Assembly: GCA_964384375.1 (NCBI GenBank)
Contig: CAYLLN010000025.1
Location: 1 to 64,000, forward strand
Origin: CAYLLN01 sp964384375
GTDB lineage: Bacteria; Planctomycetota; Planctomycetia; Pirellulales; Pirellulaceae
Direction of reading: 5' to 3'
DNA length: 64,000 nt
How positions within the stretch are numbered: the first letter of the stretch is position 1; each line of letters opens with the position of its first letter. Shown in pieces: positions 49,110 to 57,974 of the stretch. Made by a program: the position numbers and the translations under genes. The notes under the pieces are model-generated. The model ran no database searches. It had not been told where the DNA came from and saw only the letters and a list, made by a program, of their open reading frames with translations.

Positions 49110-50815
49110 GTGCCGAACCAAGCAGCCCGGCTCTCGACGCGGCTGGATCGCTTGCGCGCGAGACGCTCATTCAGCCGCAGCCAACCGGGTCGATCAACGG
49201 CCAGGCTGTGGACCCCGCCAAGGATTCGCTCGCCTCCGCCTGGACCAGGATCGAGGGGATTCTCGATCAGATCGGAGACCGCCTCAATCCGATTCTAGTC
49301 AAGGAAGCCCGGCAGGCGATGAAGAGCCGGCAGTTCGTGATCACGTTCTCGCTGCTCCTCATTTTCGGCTGGCTCTGGACGGTGCTGTTCATCGCGTTCG
49401 GTTTGCCGGCAATCTTCTATGCTCCCGTCGGACCCGGGGTTCTTACGGGTTACTACGTCGTCCTCTCGATTCCGCTGCTCATCGTCGTCCCCTACGCTGC
49501 CTTCCGCTCGCTCGCCGCGGAGCGCGAGGACGGCACGTTCGAGTTGCTGTCAATTACCTCACTTTCGGCAAGGCAGATTGTCCTGGGCAAGCTCGGCAGC
49601 GCGCTCTTGCAGATGATGGTCTATTACTCGGCACTCGCGCCGTGCATTGCCTTCACCTACCTGATGCGCGGCATCGACGTCATCACCATCGCTCTGTTTC
49701 TGGCATACACGTTCCTGGCGTCTCTCCTTTTGTCGATCTTCGGCCTGATGATGGCCACGGTCACGCGCTCGCGGCACTGGCAGGTGCTCTTGTCCGTCGT
49801 ATTCGTCATGGCCCTGCTCGTGTTCGGATTCGTTTGGGACATCAGCGTGCTGGGGATCATCGTCAACGCCAACTCGCTCCCTTACGACCAGTTCGAGTTT
49901 TGGATCGTCAATGTGTGCGTGCTCAGCTTCTACGTCCCAGTGGCCGTGCTGTTTCTGCTGATTGCCGCGGGGCAGGTGACCTTTGCCAGCGAGAACCGCT
50001 CCACGCCAATTCGCGGCGTTCTGGTCGTTCCCAGTCTCCTGCTCGTCGGCTGGTTCATCTTCTTTTGGCTGCAGTTTAACGAACAAGAAGTGCTCTTCAT
50101 GTTTGTCTGCCTCGCCGGAATTTATGCGGCGTTGTGCGGTGTCTTTCTGACCGGCGAAATGGCCCAGCTATCGCCGCGGGCGATGCGCCAGCTGCCGCAA
50201 AGCCTCGTCGGCCGGATGGCGTTCACCTGGTTCAATCCGGGGTCCGGCACCGGCTATATGTTTACGGTGCTCAACCTGCTGGCGATTCTGCTCGTCGCGC
50301 TGGTCGCGATCATGCTGGGGCACATCAACAATGTCGAGGACACGCCACAACTCGACGAATGGATTCCGCTCGCTGTGTGCGTATTCGGCTACGTCGCGGG
50401 GTACCTCGGACTGACGCGATTATTGATTCTGGCCGCCCGCCGCATCACGCCCATCAGCATGCTGACGACGTTCCTGTGCCACGTTATCGTGGCCACCGGC
50501 GGCGTCCTGTTCCCGCTGCTTCTGCAGGCGCTAGTGAGCTGGGGAAACTTCACGAGCTTTGAGTACACGATGCTCCAGTACCCCAACTGGATCTGGACGA
50601 TCTACGAGACGATTGACGCCCCCGGCGCCGGCCTGCCGCAATCGGCATTTATCGTGATCGGGTCGTTCGGTTTGGTCATGCTGCTCATCAATCTGGTGCT
50701 GACCGCCCGCGAGGTCGAACATGTTCGGCTGCTCGCCCCACGCCGCGTGCAGGAGGACGAGGCACAATTGCATCCGCAAGTCGTGAAGGTCGTGAAAAAG
50801 AGCCCGTGGGACTAG
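49106..50815 (+). CDS. ABC-2-type transporter permease
   Basis: A 569-residue membrane protein with about a dozen hydrophobic helices starting near residue 75 (QFVITFSLLLIFGWLWTVLF). PILVKEARQAMKSRQF and AAEREDGTFELLSITSLSARQIVLGKL form the typical ABC-2 amphipathic N-terminus and elbow (EDGT..LL..T.....I..GK). It is longer than a single ABC-2 domain. Together with 48183 and perhaps 45825 it would form an exporter of unknown substrate, possibly a lipid, exopolysaccharide or protein factor. Confidence 0.9.
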   Translation: MSAEPSSPALDAAGSLARETLIQPQPTGSINGQAVDPAKDSLASAWTRIEGILDQIGDRLNPILVKEARQAMKSRQFVITFSLLLIFGWLWTVLFIAFGLPAIFYAPVGPGVLTGYYVVLSIPLLIVVPYAAFRSLAAEREDGTFELLSITSLSARQIVLGKLGSALLQMMVYYSALAPCIAFTYLMRGIDVITIALFLAYTFLASLLLSIFGLMMATVTRSRHWQVLLSVVFVMALLVFGFVWDISVLGIIVNANSLPYDQFEFWIVNVCVLSFYVPVAVLFLLIAAGQVTFASENRSTPIRGVLVVPSLLLVGWFIFFWLQFNEQEVLFMFVCLAGIYAALCGVFLTGEMAQLSPRAMRQLPQSLVGRMAFTWFNPGSGTGYMFTVLNLLAILLVALVAIMLGHINNVEDTPQLDEWIPLAVCVFGYVAGYLGLTRLLILAARRITPISMLTTFLCHVIVATGGVLFPLLLQALVSWGNFTSFEYTMLQYPNWIWTIYETIDAPGAGLPQSAFIVIGSFGLVMLLINLVLTAREVEHVRLLAPRRVQEDEAQLHPQVVKVVKKSPWD

Positions 50816-50939
50816 AACCGGTTGCATGGCCACGTGTCCCTGCGGTCAGAGGGAGTTAGTGGGAGACCTGCGACCTCTCCCGCTCTCCCCCTCCCCCTCT
50901 CGCCCCCTCGGCAACTACGATGGCGGAAGGAGTCCACCT

Positions 50940-51872
50940 GTGAAAATCCTGCTCGCCGCTCCTCGCGGCTTTTGTGCCGGCGTGAACATGGCGATCGACA
51001 GCCTGGAGCTGGCGATTTGCGCCTTCGGGACGCCGATCTACGTCTATCACGAAATCGTCCACAACAAGTACGTCGTCGATACGTTCAAGGACAAAGGCGC
51101 CGTCTTCGTCGATTCGCTCGAAGAAGTCCCGCCCGGATCGACACTCCTCTTCTCGGCACACGGCGTCTCGCCTGAGATTCGCCGCATTGCCCGCGAACGG
51201 AAGCTCTACGCGATCGACGCCACTTGCCCACTCGTAACGAAGGTCCACCTCGAAGCGGTCCGTTACGCGAAAGAGGGTTACACGATTCTCCTCATTGGCC
51301 ATGAGGGGCACGACGAAGTTGTCGGCACCATGGGGGAAGCGCCGGAGAACATGGTTCTCGTCGAATCCGTCGCCGATGCCGACCGGCTGGAGTTTCCGGC
51401 CGGGATGAAGCTCGCCTATCTGACGCAGACGACCCTTTCGGTCGATGACGCGAACCGGATCATTTCGCGGCTCCGGGCTCGCTTCCCGCAGATTGCTAAT
51501 CCTCCGAAGGACGACATCTGTTACGCGACCCAAAACCGCCAGGAAGCGGTTCATACGCTTGCCGCCGAGGCTGATCTGGTCCTCGTCCTTGGCAGTCAGA
51601 ACAGCTCGAACAGCCAACGGCTGAAGGAACTGGCGCGCGAACATGGGATTCATGCCTATCTGATCGACGGTGCCCGGGACATCGACGATGCCTGGTTTGT
51701 CGGCGTCGGCACGGTCGTCATCACGGCAGGTGCGAGCGCTCCTGAGTCCGTCGTGCATGAGTGCGTTGAATACCTCCGTGGCAAGTACAGCGCCACCGTC
51801 GAGCCCCGCACGATCCGCGGCGAGGACGTGCATTTCCCGCTCCCACGCGAGCTGCGGGCGATTGAGGTGTAA
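50940..51872 (+). CDS. ispH: 4-hydroxy-3-methylbut-2-enyl diphosphate reductase
   Basis: IspH makes IPP and DMAPP in the last step of the MEP pathway. The [4Fe-4S] cysteines are visible in APRGFCAGV, IDATCPLVTKVH and DDICYATQNRQ; the diphosphate-binding His lie in YHEIVHNKYVV and SAHGVSPEI. The start is taken as GTG 50940 because GGAAGGAG lies 6-7 bases before it and VKILLAAPRGFCAGV is a typical N-terminus (310 residues). An upstream start would add a pyrimidine-rich, low-complexity stretch (50870-50910). Confidence 0.95.
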   Translation: MKILLAAPRGFCAGVNMAIDSLELAICAFGTPIYVYHEIVHNKYVVDTFKDKGAVFVDSLEEVPPGSTLLFSAHGVSPEIRRIARERKLYAIDATCPLVTKVHLEAVRYAKEGYTILLIGHEGHDEVVGTMGEAPENMVLVESVADADRLEFPAGMKLAYLTQTTLSVDDANRIISRLRARFPQIANPPKDDICYATQNRQEAVHTLAAEADLVLVLGSQNSSNSQRLKELAREHGIHAYLIDGARDIDDAWFVGVGTVVITAGASAPESVVHECVEYLRGKYSATVEPRTIRGEDVHFPLPRELRAIEV

Positions 51873-51918
51873 GCGACTGGATTTGCCCGTCGGCAAGGGT
51901 GTGAAGTAAACTGCCAAT

Positions 51919-52524
51919 ATGTCGCTCGCCACTTTTCCGACCATCGTTCCCCAAGGTCCCGTCGTACCAACGCCAAAACGCTGGTCGGTGACGGAGTTCC
52001 ACGACCTACGTGGGGATCCCAAGAACGAAGATCGACGATTGATTCTGGTGGAAGGCGAGGTGATCGAAATGCCCAAACCGAATCCGCCCCACGATGTCAG
52101 CATTGGCCTGACCGAGGACGTACTGAGGCGGGTTTTTGGAGGCGGTCATTGGGTGCGCGGCCAGATGGCCTTGGTGCTTGGGCTGTCAACCGACCCAGTG
52201 CCAGACGTTGCCGTCGTCGCCGGTTTGCCGCGTGACTTCACCGATCATCCTCGCAGCGCGAAACTGGTGGTGGAAATTGCAGAATCGTCGCTGGCCTACG
52301 ACACTCGCGAAAAGGCCAACCTGTACGCGGCTGGCGGCATCCTCGACTATTGGGTCATCGATCTTGTTCAGCGTCAGTTGATCGTCTTTCGCGACCCAGC
52401 GCGGGATTCTATTCAGCTCTTCGGCGCGGCGTTTCGCTCACGGATCGAGTATGATGCCGCCAAGTCGGTTGCACCGCTCGCCGCGCCGCAGTCGCCCATC
52501 GCCGTCAGCGACCTTCTGCCGTGA
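51919..52524 (+). CDS. Uma2-family (DUF820) PD-(D/E)xK nuclease-like protein
   Basis: A 201-residue protein of the Uma2 fold: LVEGEVIEMPKPNPPHD, then VPDVAVVAG with the PD motif, KLVVEIAESSLAYDTREKAN (ExK region) and YAAGGILDYWVIDL. Members are restriction-endonuclease-like but their physiological role is unknown; they are highly expanded in cyanobacteria and planctomycetes. The stop overlaps the next start codon (GTGA, 52521-52524). Confidence 0.88.
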   Translation: MSLATFPTIVPQGPVVPTPKRWSVTEFHDLRGDPKNEDRRLILVEGEVIEMPKPNPPHDVSIGLTEDVLRRVFGGGHWVRGQMALVLGLSTDPVPDVAVVAGLPRDFTDHPRSAKLVVEIAESSLAYDTREKANLYAAGGILDYWVIDLVQRQLIVFRDPARDSIQLFGAAFRSRIEYDAAKSVAPLAAPQSPIAVSDLLP

Positions 52525-53114
52525 TTGCTAGGCTCGCATCCATCTGCGTCTTCTGCGGCTCGTCGTCCGGCCGGAAGCCTGAGTATGCCGCGGCGGCTGG
52601 GCAGCTTGGCGCACTGCTGGCCCAGCGGGGAATTCGGCTGGTGTATGGCGGCGGCAACGTGGGCCTCATGGGCGTGATCGCCGACGCGGCGCTTGCTGCC
52701 GGCGGGCAGGTCATCGGGGTGATCCCCGAACATCTGATGGCGAAGGAACTGGGGCATCTCGGACTCACGAAATTGAAGATTGTCGGTTCGATGCACGAGC
52801 GCAAGGCTCTGATGGCGGACTTTTCCGATGCATTCATTGCACTGCCCGGCGGCATCGGTACGTTTGAGGAACTGCTGGAAATCCTGACCTGGGGACAACT
52901 GGGTTTGCATGCCAAGCCGTGCGGGCTGCTCGACGTGTGCGGCTACTACGCTCCCCTGAGGGAAATGCTGGCGACCGCCGCGGACGAAGGGTTCCTGCGC
53001 CCCGAGCACGAGCGGCTCCTGGTATGCTCGTCCGATCCAGCCGAACTGCTCGACCTGATGATCAGGTACACGCCGCCGAACTTGCCGAAATGGATCGACC
53101 GCGACGAAACGTAA
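52521..53114 (+). CDS. LOG-family protein (nucleotide 5'-monophosphate phosphoribohydrolase-like)
   Basis: This 197-residue protein has a Rossmann-like fold starting ICVFCGSSSGRKPEY, GGGNVGLMG, and the signature PGGIGTFEELLE of LOG/TIGR00730 proteins, with the catalytic Arg-Lys in HERKALM. LOG proteins cleave the ribosyl bond of cytokinin-type or purine nucleotides. It starts at GTG 52521 inside the Uma2 stop and ends 6 bp before the glycosylase gene, so the three may be co-transcribed. Confidence 0.9.
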   Translation: MIARLASICVFCGSSSGRKPEYAAAAGQLGALLAQRGIRLVYGGGNVGLMGVIADAALAAGGQVIGVIPEHLMAKELGHLGLTKLKIVGSMHERKALMADFSDAFIALPGGIGTFEELLEILTWGQLGLHAKPCGLLDVCGYYAPLREMLATAADEGFLRPEHERLLVCSSDPAELLDLMIRYTPPNLPKWIDRDET

Positions 53115-53120
53115 CATTCC

Positions 53121-53735
53121 ATGCCGCACGCCTTTCACCATCACTTTCGCCGGCACGATCCGACGCTACATGACGTCATTCGCCGCGTTGGACCGTTCAC
53201 GCTGAGGCCGCAGCGCGATCGGTTTCAGATGCTCGTTCGCTCGATCGTGTCCCAGCAAATTTCGACGAGCGCGGCTCGCACGATCCATGGTCGCCTGGAA
53301 ACAGCCGCGGGACCGCGCGGAATCAATCCGGATTCGCTGGCGTCACTGGACGCAGAGCAGCTTCGCGCGGTTGGCCTGTCGAGACAAAAGGCGTCGTACA
53401 TTTCCGACCTGGCTCGGAAGGTCTCTTCCAATGAAGTGCGTCTCAGTCGGTTCGGCCGAATGGACGACGAGGAAGTGATCGCGGAACTCGTACAGGTCAA
53501 AGGGATCGGTCGCTGGACGGCGCAGATGTTTCTGATCTTCGCACTCGGCCGGCAGGACGTGTTTCCGATCGACGATCTGGGTGTGCGGACGGCGATCGAC
53601 AAGCTTTACGGATTCAAGGGCAAGCAAAGTAAGGACGAATATCTGGAAATCGGCCGCCGCTGGAGCCCGCATGCGACGGTTGGTTCGTGGTACTGCTGGC
53701 GGTATCTGGAATTGGAGCGGAAGCAGAAGACATAA
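53121..53735 (+). CDS. DNA-3-methyladenine glycosylase II (AlkA-like), HhH-GPD superfamily
   Basis: A 204-residue base-excision glycosylase with the helix-hairpin-helix VKGIGRWTAQMFLIFALGRQDVF and catalytic Asp in PIDDLGVRTAID. The N-terminus (FRRHDPTLHDVIRRVGPF) and QQISTSAARTIHGRL match the AlkA branch. It lacks the extra N-terminal domain of E. coli AlkA and resembles the short form. It would remove alkylated bases in the cytoplasm. Confidence 0.9.
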   Translation: MPHAFHHHFRRHDPTLHDVIRRVGPFTLRPQRDRFQMLVRSIVSQQISTSAARTIHGRLETAAGPRGINPDSLASLDAEQLRAVGLSRQKASYISDLARKVSSNEVRLSRFGRMDDEEVIAELVQVKGIGRWTAQMFLIFALGRQDVFPIDDLGVRTAIDKLYGFKGKQSKDEYLEIGRRWSPHATVGSWYCWRYLELERKQKT

Positions 53736-54029
53736 CTGATACGTCCTCACCCCTCCATCTCCCCTAGTCTCGCTTCCCACCCTGCTTCGGCCCTTTCGCT
53801 TTGGCTCAGCCGGCGGCTGACTCTGAGCTGTCGCCACAAGTGCGAAGAGCGCGTCGCGAATTGGCTGGCGGGCGATTCGGTGAGTCGGAATGGTGTAATT
53901 CATCGCGAGTCGTGGTGGTCATGGCAGTCGATCTCCGATGGAGTGGTAACGGCGATGGCGATGGGAATATCGTCAATCACTTCGACTTGGGTGAGTGGGG
54001 AATTATTACTTGATTCACGATCTAATGGC
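53736..54029. other. Non-coding gap between AlkA-like gene and DUF4129 gene
   Basis: The 294 bp here separate two genes ending toward each other. A pyrimidine-rich start (CCTCACCCCTCCATCTCCCC) is visible. I saw no gene, strong hairpin or repeat family. Confidence 0.4.
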
Positions 54030-56036
54030 TCACACTCCCACCGCCGCGGGCGACGTGAGCTTGCGCCACAGCGAGCGGAGCGGCTCGAAGGTCGTCCGAA
54101 TCGCGGCGGGTGGCGCGTAGGCCAGGCGCGAGTAAAGCTCGGCCAGATGTTGAGCTTCGCGAGCTACGTCTTGATCGAGCTGCCCGATGGCGGCGGCATA
54201 CTCCAGTGCCGTTTGCCCCTCGGAGCGCGTGCAACCATTGTCGCGTCCCCATGCTTCCAGTGCCTGAAACGTGTATCGCACCAGTTCCGCTGGCGACATG
54301 CGGCTTGCTTGTCCACCGGCAAACGGATCGGCGAAGTCGGCAAAGCGGCGCGGGCGCTGCACCGGAGCGGCTGGCTGCTCGTCGCGCTGCGCTTCTGGCT
54401 TGCCAAACCACTTAGCCCATAGGTCGCGCAGCTCCACCAGCAGTTTCCGCCATGCCGCGAAGATTTCGGCCCGGTATCGCCACGCCAGCACGGCGGCCAC
54501 GATCGCCAGTGCCAGGTAAAAGATCGACTTAAGAATTCCTCCGAGCGAGCCGAACCAAGAAAGCCCCTGCTGCAGGGCTCGTTGCAAGGGGTTGGGACCG
54601 GACGAGCTGTTAGAGGAAGTAGAGGAACCTCCTTGCTCCGATTCGCCGTCTCTGGATTGCTCCTTCTCGGAGGTGCTTTGCGAAGCATTCTCGTCTTGCT
54701 GCTTGGAATCTGGGGACTGACTTCCCTCGCTCTTGCTTTGCGAGTTGTCGCCAGAGGATTGACTCTTGTCCCCCGTTTCTTGCTTTCCTTGTTTGTTCGA
54801 TTGGCTGTTGCTCTTCTCGCTGTTTTGGTCGTCGGAGTTTTGGGAGGAATCGGTGTTTTGCGAGGAATCGGACTTCGCTCCGCTCTTGCCGCTTTCGCTC
54901 CCTTTGGACGAACCTTTCTCTCCACCCTTTTGCGCACCTCCCGAAGACTTTCCCTTCTCGCTACCTCCCGGCCCCTTGCCTGACTTCGTTGCCTCGCCGC
55001 TCTTATTATTCGGATCTGCCTTGCCGCCACCCGACTGATCCGCCATCTGACCTTCTTGCTGCTCGGAACCGCTTTGGGAGGGCTGGTTCGGATCGCTCTT
55101 CCCCCCTTCGGGACCGAAAGCGTATTGCGACGCCTTCCGCTCCAGCGAGTCGATCTTCACGAGATGCGCGAGCGAATACTCGGGACTTGGCCGTGGCAAG
55201 AGCGACGCGACCAGCAGCGTCGCCAGGATGAGCATGATCCCCGCACCGACCCACGCTCCCGCCATTTCCAGCGGCATCTCCAGCCGCCGCTGCCGGAGAT
55301 AGCGGCGCAAGCCAAGAAAGCTCGTCGCCAAGAGCAGCGCGAGCCCGCTCGCGCAGTACACCACGAGCAGCAGGAAGCAGCGGCGGCGAGTCTCCAAATC
55401 CCCTTCGGGAATGAAACGCCCGCCAATGCCAAAGATCGGCAGTGCCACCAAGCTGAAGATCACCACCCAGACGCCCGGCGGATGCGGCGAGCGATCGTTT
55501 TCCAGAAATGTCTGCCACCAGGGAAGGCTCTCGCGACGCGCGGCAGGCGTACCTGTCGTCGCCTCCGGTGTGGCTGGGGCAACGCCGCTGGCTGTCCCCT
55601 CGGCATCGAGGCCCATCTGCGCAAGCAAGCCCGCGCCGGAAGCATCCTGGGTATCGTCGATCAGCGTGCAGTCCCACGTAAGCCGATGAGCCGCTGCCCA
55701 GACAATCGCCATCAGCGTCCAATTGATCGGCCCGCTGTAGATTTCCAGCGGTCCGCGGATTTGGACGAACTTTGCCAGGGCAATTCCCACGAGCAAGCCG
55801 ATAGGGAATGCGAACAGCGTGGCGTAAGCCTTCCCCTCCTCCATGGCGATCCGCGTGATGCAGACGATCGCCATCACGAACATCGACAGTACGAAGAGGA
55901 GCCGCGTCTCGAATTGCCCCTGATAGAAAACGTGAACCAGAAAGAACAGAAAGCTCCCGACGAGCAGCATGATCAGCGCGGGGCAGATTGCCACCACGAG
56001 ATAATCGGCCAGCGACTCGGGGGTGCGGCGGGACAT
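54030..56036 (-). CDS. DUF4129-containing membrane protein with long Ser/Lys/Gly/Gln-rich linker
   Basis: The likely start ATG 56036-56034 gives 668 residues (an upstream start adds 12). Five or six N-terminal membrane helices come in two groups (about 15-110 and 195-290). Residues about 325-510 are a low-complexity acidic/basic linker of Ser, Gln, Gly, Lys and Asp (SGKGPGGSEKGKSSGGAQKG and similar). One helix (about 525-545) precedes a DUF4129 domain: ELVRYTFQALEAWGRDNGCTR with the typical PAELV..hF.al...g..R......PLEYA pattern (about 600-655). DUF4129 proteins usually accompany MoxR/DUF58/transglutaminase genes; here the cluster is elsewhere in the window, so a functional link is inferred. 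Confidence 0.85.
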   Translation of the reverse strand: MSRRTPESLADYLVVAICPALIMLLVGSFLFFLVHVFYQGQFETRLLFVLSMFVMAIVCITRIAMEEGKAYATLFAFPIGLLVGIALAKFVQIRGPLEIYSGPINWTLMAIVWAAAHRLTWDCTLIDDTQDASGAGLLAQMGLDAEGTASGVAPATPEATTGTPAARRESLPWWQTFLENDRSPHPPGVWVVIFSLVALPIFGIGGRFIPEGDLETRRRCFLLLVVYCASGLALLLATSFLGLRRYLRQRRLEMPLEMAGAWVGAGIMLILATLLVASLLPRPSPEYSLAHLVKIDSLERKASQYAFGPEGGKSDPNQPSQSGSEQQEGQMADQSGGGKADPNNKSGEATKSGKGPGGSEKGKSSGGAQKGGEKGSSKGSESGKSGAKSDSSQNTDSSQNSDDQNSEKSNSQSNKQGKQETGDKSQSSGDNSQSKSEGSQSPDSKQQDENASQSTSEKEQSRDGESEQGGSSTSSNSSSGPNPLQRALQQGLSWFGSLGGILKSIFYLALAIVAAVLAWRYRAEIFAAWRKLLVELRDLWAKWFGKPEAQRDEQPAAPVQRPRRFADFADPFAGGQASRMSPAELVRYTFQALEAWGRDNGCTRSEGQTALEYAAAIGQLDQDVAREAQHLAELYSRLAYAPPAAIRTTFEPLRSLWRKLTSPAAVGV

Positions 56037-56185
56037 TATCGTCAGTCTAACCACCGCGGAACGCCCACACATAGCCGCGACCAGTGGTCGCGCTGTCGGC
56101 GGCTATCTTGCAATCGTTCCCCGTCCTCGCCACAATTCGACCACCCCTCATTACTCCTCTTCCACCGAGCCAAGGACGCCGCTCG

Positions 56186-56863
56186 ATGCCCAGCGCGCCA
56201 GCCGTCAAGCCACGCCCGCCGCGCAAGGCCGACCTTCCCGCGTATGCCGAGCAGATTGTCGTTCTGCTCAAGCGGGAGTACCCGGATGTGGAGTGCGCCC
56301 TGGTCCACGATTCGCCGTTTGAACTGCTGATTGCGACGATCCTCTCGGCCCAGTGCACAGACGAGCGGGTGAACATCGTTACGAAAGAGCTGTTCGCCAA
56401 GTACAGCACGCCGGCCACTCTGGCCGCTGTGCCGATTCCGCGGCTCGAAAAGTTGATTCAAAGCACGGGCTTCTTTCGCAACAAGGCGAAGAACATCCAC
56501 GACTGCTGCGTCAAACTGGTCAAGGAGCACGGTGGCCAGGTGCCGGTGGACCTGGAAAAGCTCGTGAATCTGTCCGGCGTCGGTCGCAAAACGGCCAACG
56601 TGGTGCTGGGGACGGCTTTTCGCATCGCCAGCGGTGTCGTCGTCGATACGCACGTTACGCGGCTCAGCAATCGCCTTGGATTGACGAAGCACCAGGACGC
56701 GGTGAAGATCGAGCGCGACCTGATTGAGATTCTGCCTAAGGACGAATGGATCGAATTTTCGCACCGCCTGATTTGGCACGGCCGGCGCGTTTGCAAGGCC
56801 CGCAAGCCGTTGTGCGAGTCGTGTGTGCTCGAGAAGATTTGTCCCAAAGTGGGCGTGGAGTAA
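56186..56863 (+). CDS. nth: Endonuclease III
   Basis: The bifunctional DNA glycosylase/AP lyase for oxidised pyrimidines. From ATG 56186 it has 225 residues, with helix-hairpin-helix SGVGRKTANVVLGTAF (catalytic Lys), VDTHVTRLSNRLG (catalytic Asp) and a [4Fe-4S] site C-x6-C-x2-C-x5-C in VCKARKPLCESCVLEKICP. The start gives a Pro/Lys-rich tail (MPSAPAVKPRPPRKADL). It is followed after 4 bp by dcd. Confidence 0.95.
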   Translation: MPSAPAVKPRPPRKADLPAYAEQIVVLLKREYPDVECALVHDSPFELLIATILSAQCTDERVNIVTKELFAKYSTPATLAAVPIPRLEKLIQSTGFFRNKAKNIHDCCVKLVKEHGGQVPVDLEKLVNLSGVGRKTANVVLGTAFRIASGVVVDTHVTRLSNRLGLTKHQDAVKIERDLIEILPKDEWIEFSHRLIWHGRRVCKARKPLCESCVLEKICPKVGVE

Positions 56864-56867
56864 CGCA

Positions 56868-57434
56868 ATGATCCTCTCTGGCGACGAAATCCTGAAAAAC
56901 CTCGGTTCGGACATCGTCATCGACCCGTTTGACGAGACGCGGCTGAATCCGAACAGCTATAACCTCACGCTGCACGACGAGGTGATGATCTATGAAGAGG
57001 TCGTGCTCGACATGGCGGAGCCGAACCGGACGCGGCGTCTCAAAATTCCGCCGCAGGGGCTGGTGCTCACGCCGAATCAGCTTTATCTGGGTCGCACGGC
57101 AGAGCGGACCGAAACACACAACTTCGTGCCGATGATCGAGGGACGCTCGTCGATCGGCCGGCTCGGGCTCTTCGTCCATGTGACCGCCGGTTTTGGCGAC
57201 GTCGGTTTTTGTGGCTACTGGACGCTCGAGATGTTCGCCGTGCAGCCGATTCGCATCTATCCCGGCGTGCCAATCTGCCAGATTTTCTATCACCAGATCA
57301 CCGGGGCGATCACCGAGTACCACAGCGACAAGTACCAGCACAACCGCGACATTCAGCCGAGCCTCTTGCACCGCGAGCTGAACCCGGGCAGCGAGCGGCC
57401 CGATCCACAGAAGAGCTTTGCGTTTGGCGGATAG
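56868..57434 (+). CDS. dcd: dCTP deaminase
   Basis: Dcd makes dUTP from dCTP for dTMP synthesis. The 188-residue protein (from ATG 56868) starts MILSGDEILKNLGSDIVIDPFD and has the LNPNSYNLTLHDE, EGRSSIGRLGLFVHVTAGFGD and YWTLEM (catalytic Glu) blocks, with the C-terminal YQHNRDIQPSLLHREL lid. An earlier start at 56823 would overlap nth. It lies right after nth, placing a dUTP-producing enzyme beside a pyrimidine glycosylase. Confidence 0.95.
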   Translation: MILSGDEILKNLGSDIVIDPFDETRLNPNSYNLTLHDEVMIYEEVVLDMAEPNRTRRLKIPPQGLVLTPNQLYLGRTAERTETHNFVPMIEGRSSIGRLGLFVHVTAGFGDVGFCGYWTLEMFAVQPIRIYPGVPICQIFYHQITGAITEYHSDKYQHNRDIQPSLLHRELNPGSERPDPQKSFAFGG

Positions 57435-57455
57435 GTAGTGCGAGGGAGCGCGAAA

Positions 57456-57857
57456 ATGGACGAGTCGGTAGAACGCTTGGAACTGCTTGAATTCGAAGAA
57501 GAGGGCGGTGAGATTCGGTTTGGCTTGGAGCTGCCAATTCCGCCTTTTGGAAATATGACGGTTGTCGCTGATGACGACACAGGTGAATCGCAGGCCTTGC
57601 TCGAGATGCTTTCGAATTCGTGGTCCATCTTGTGGCCTGCGATGCTTGAACAACTCCGCGAAGGTATGGCCAACCTGGATCTAGAGATCGAAACTGTCAT
57701 CGTCGATTGCACGGCATACGTGTCGACTCTGCGCCAAGGTTTTTTCATGGCCAACAAGTGCGACGTTTATCTGTCGTTCAAACCCACGAGTGAATCTCCA
57801 GACTGGGACTTTTTTCTGAAGAACGCAGAAATCGTCCACTTTCAGCCAGTCTTCTAG
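57456..57857 (+). CDS. Hypothetical cytoplasmic protein
   Basis: A 133-residue acidic protein from ATG 57456 (preceded by GAGGGAG). It begins MDESVERLELLEFEEEGGEI and has a mixed alpha/beta character, e.g. LEMLSNSWSILWPAMLEQLREGM and KCDVYLSFKPTSESPDWDFF. No signal peptide or recognisable motif. Weak codon-use difference from neighbours (more AT at third positions) hints at acquisition, but this is slight. Confidence 0.65.
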   Translation: MDESVERLELLEFEEEGGEIRFGLELPIPPFGNMTVVADDDTGESQALLEMLSNSWSILWPAMLEQLREGMANLDLEIETVIVDCTAYVSTLRQGFFMANKCDVYLSFKPTSESPDWDFFLKNAEIVHFQPVF

Positions 57858-57926
57858 CGACCGCTTTCCGAGCCTTGAGAGAGCTGCGTTCGTGGTGGTG
57901 GACTCACCATCCTTTTGGATCGCCGC

Positions 57927-57932
57927 TATAAT
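57927..57932 (+). promoter_or_regulatory. Perfect -10 box TATAAT upstream of the molybdenum hydroxylase operon
   Basis: TATAAT lies 42 bp before the TTG start at 57975; a matching -35 box at the right distance is poor (TCACCA). It could still drive the operon. Predicted by eye only. Confidence 0.35.
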
Positions 57933-57974
57933 CGCAGTTCCTCTACTCTTTCGCAGTAACGGCGGAGCGATCTC

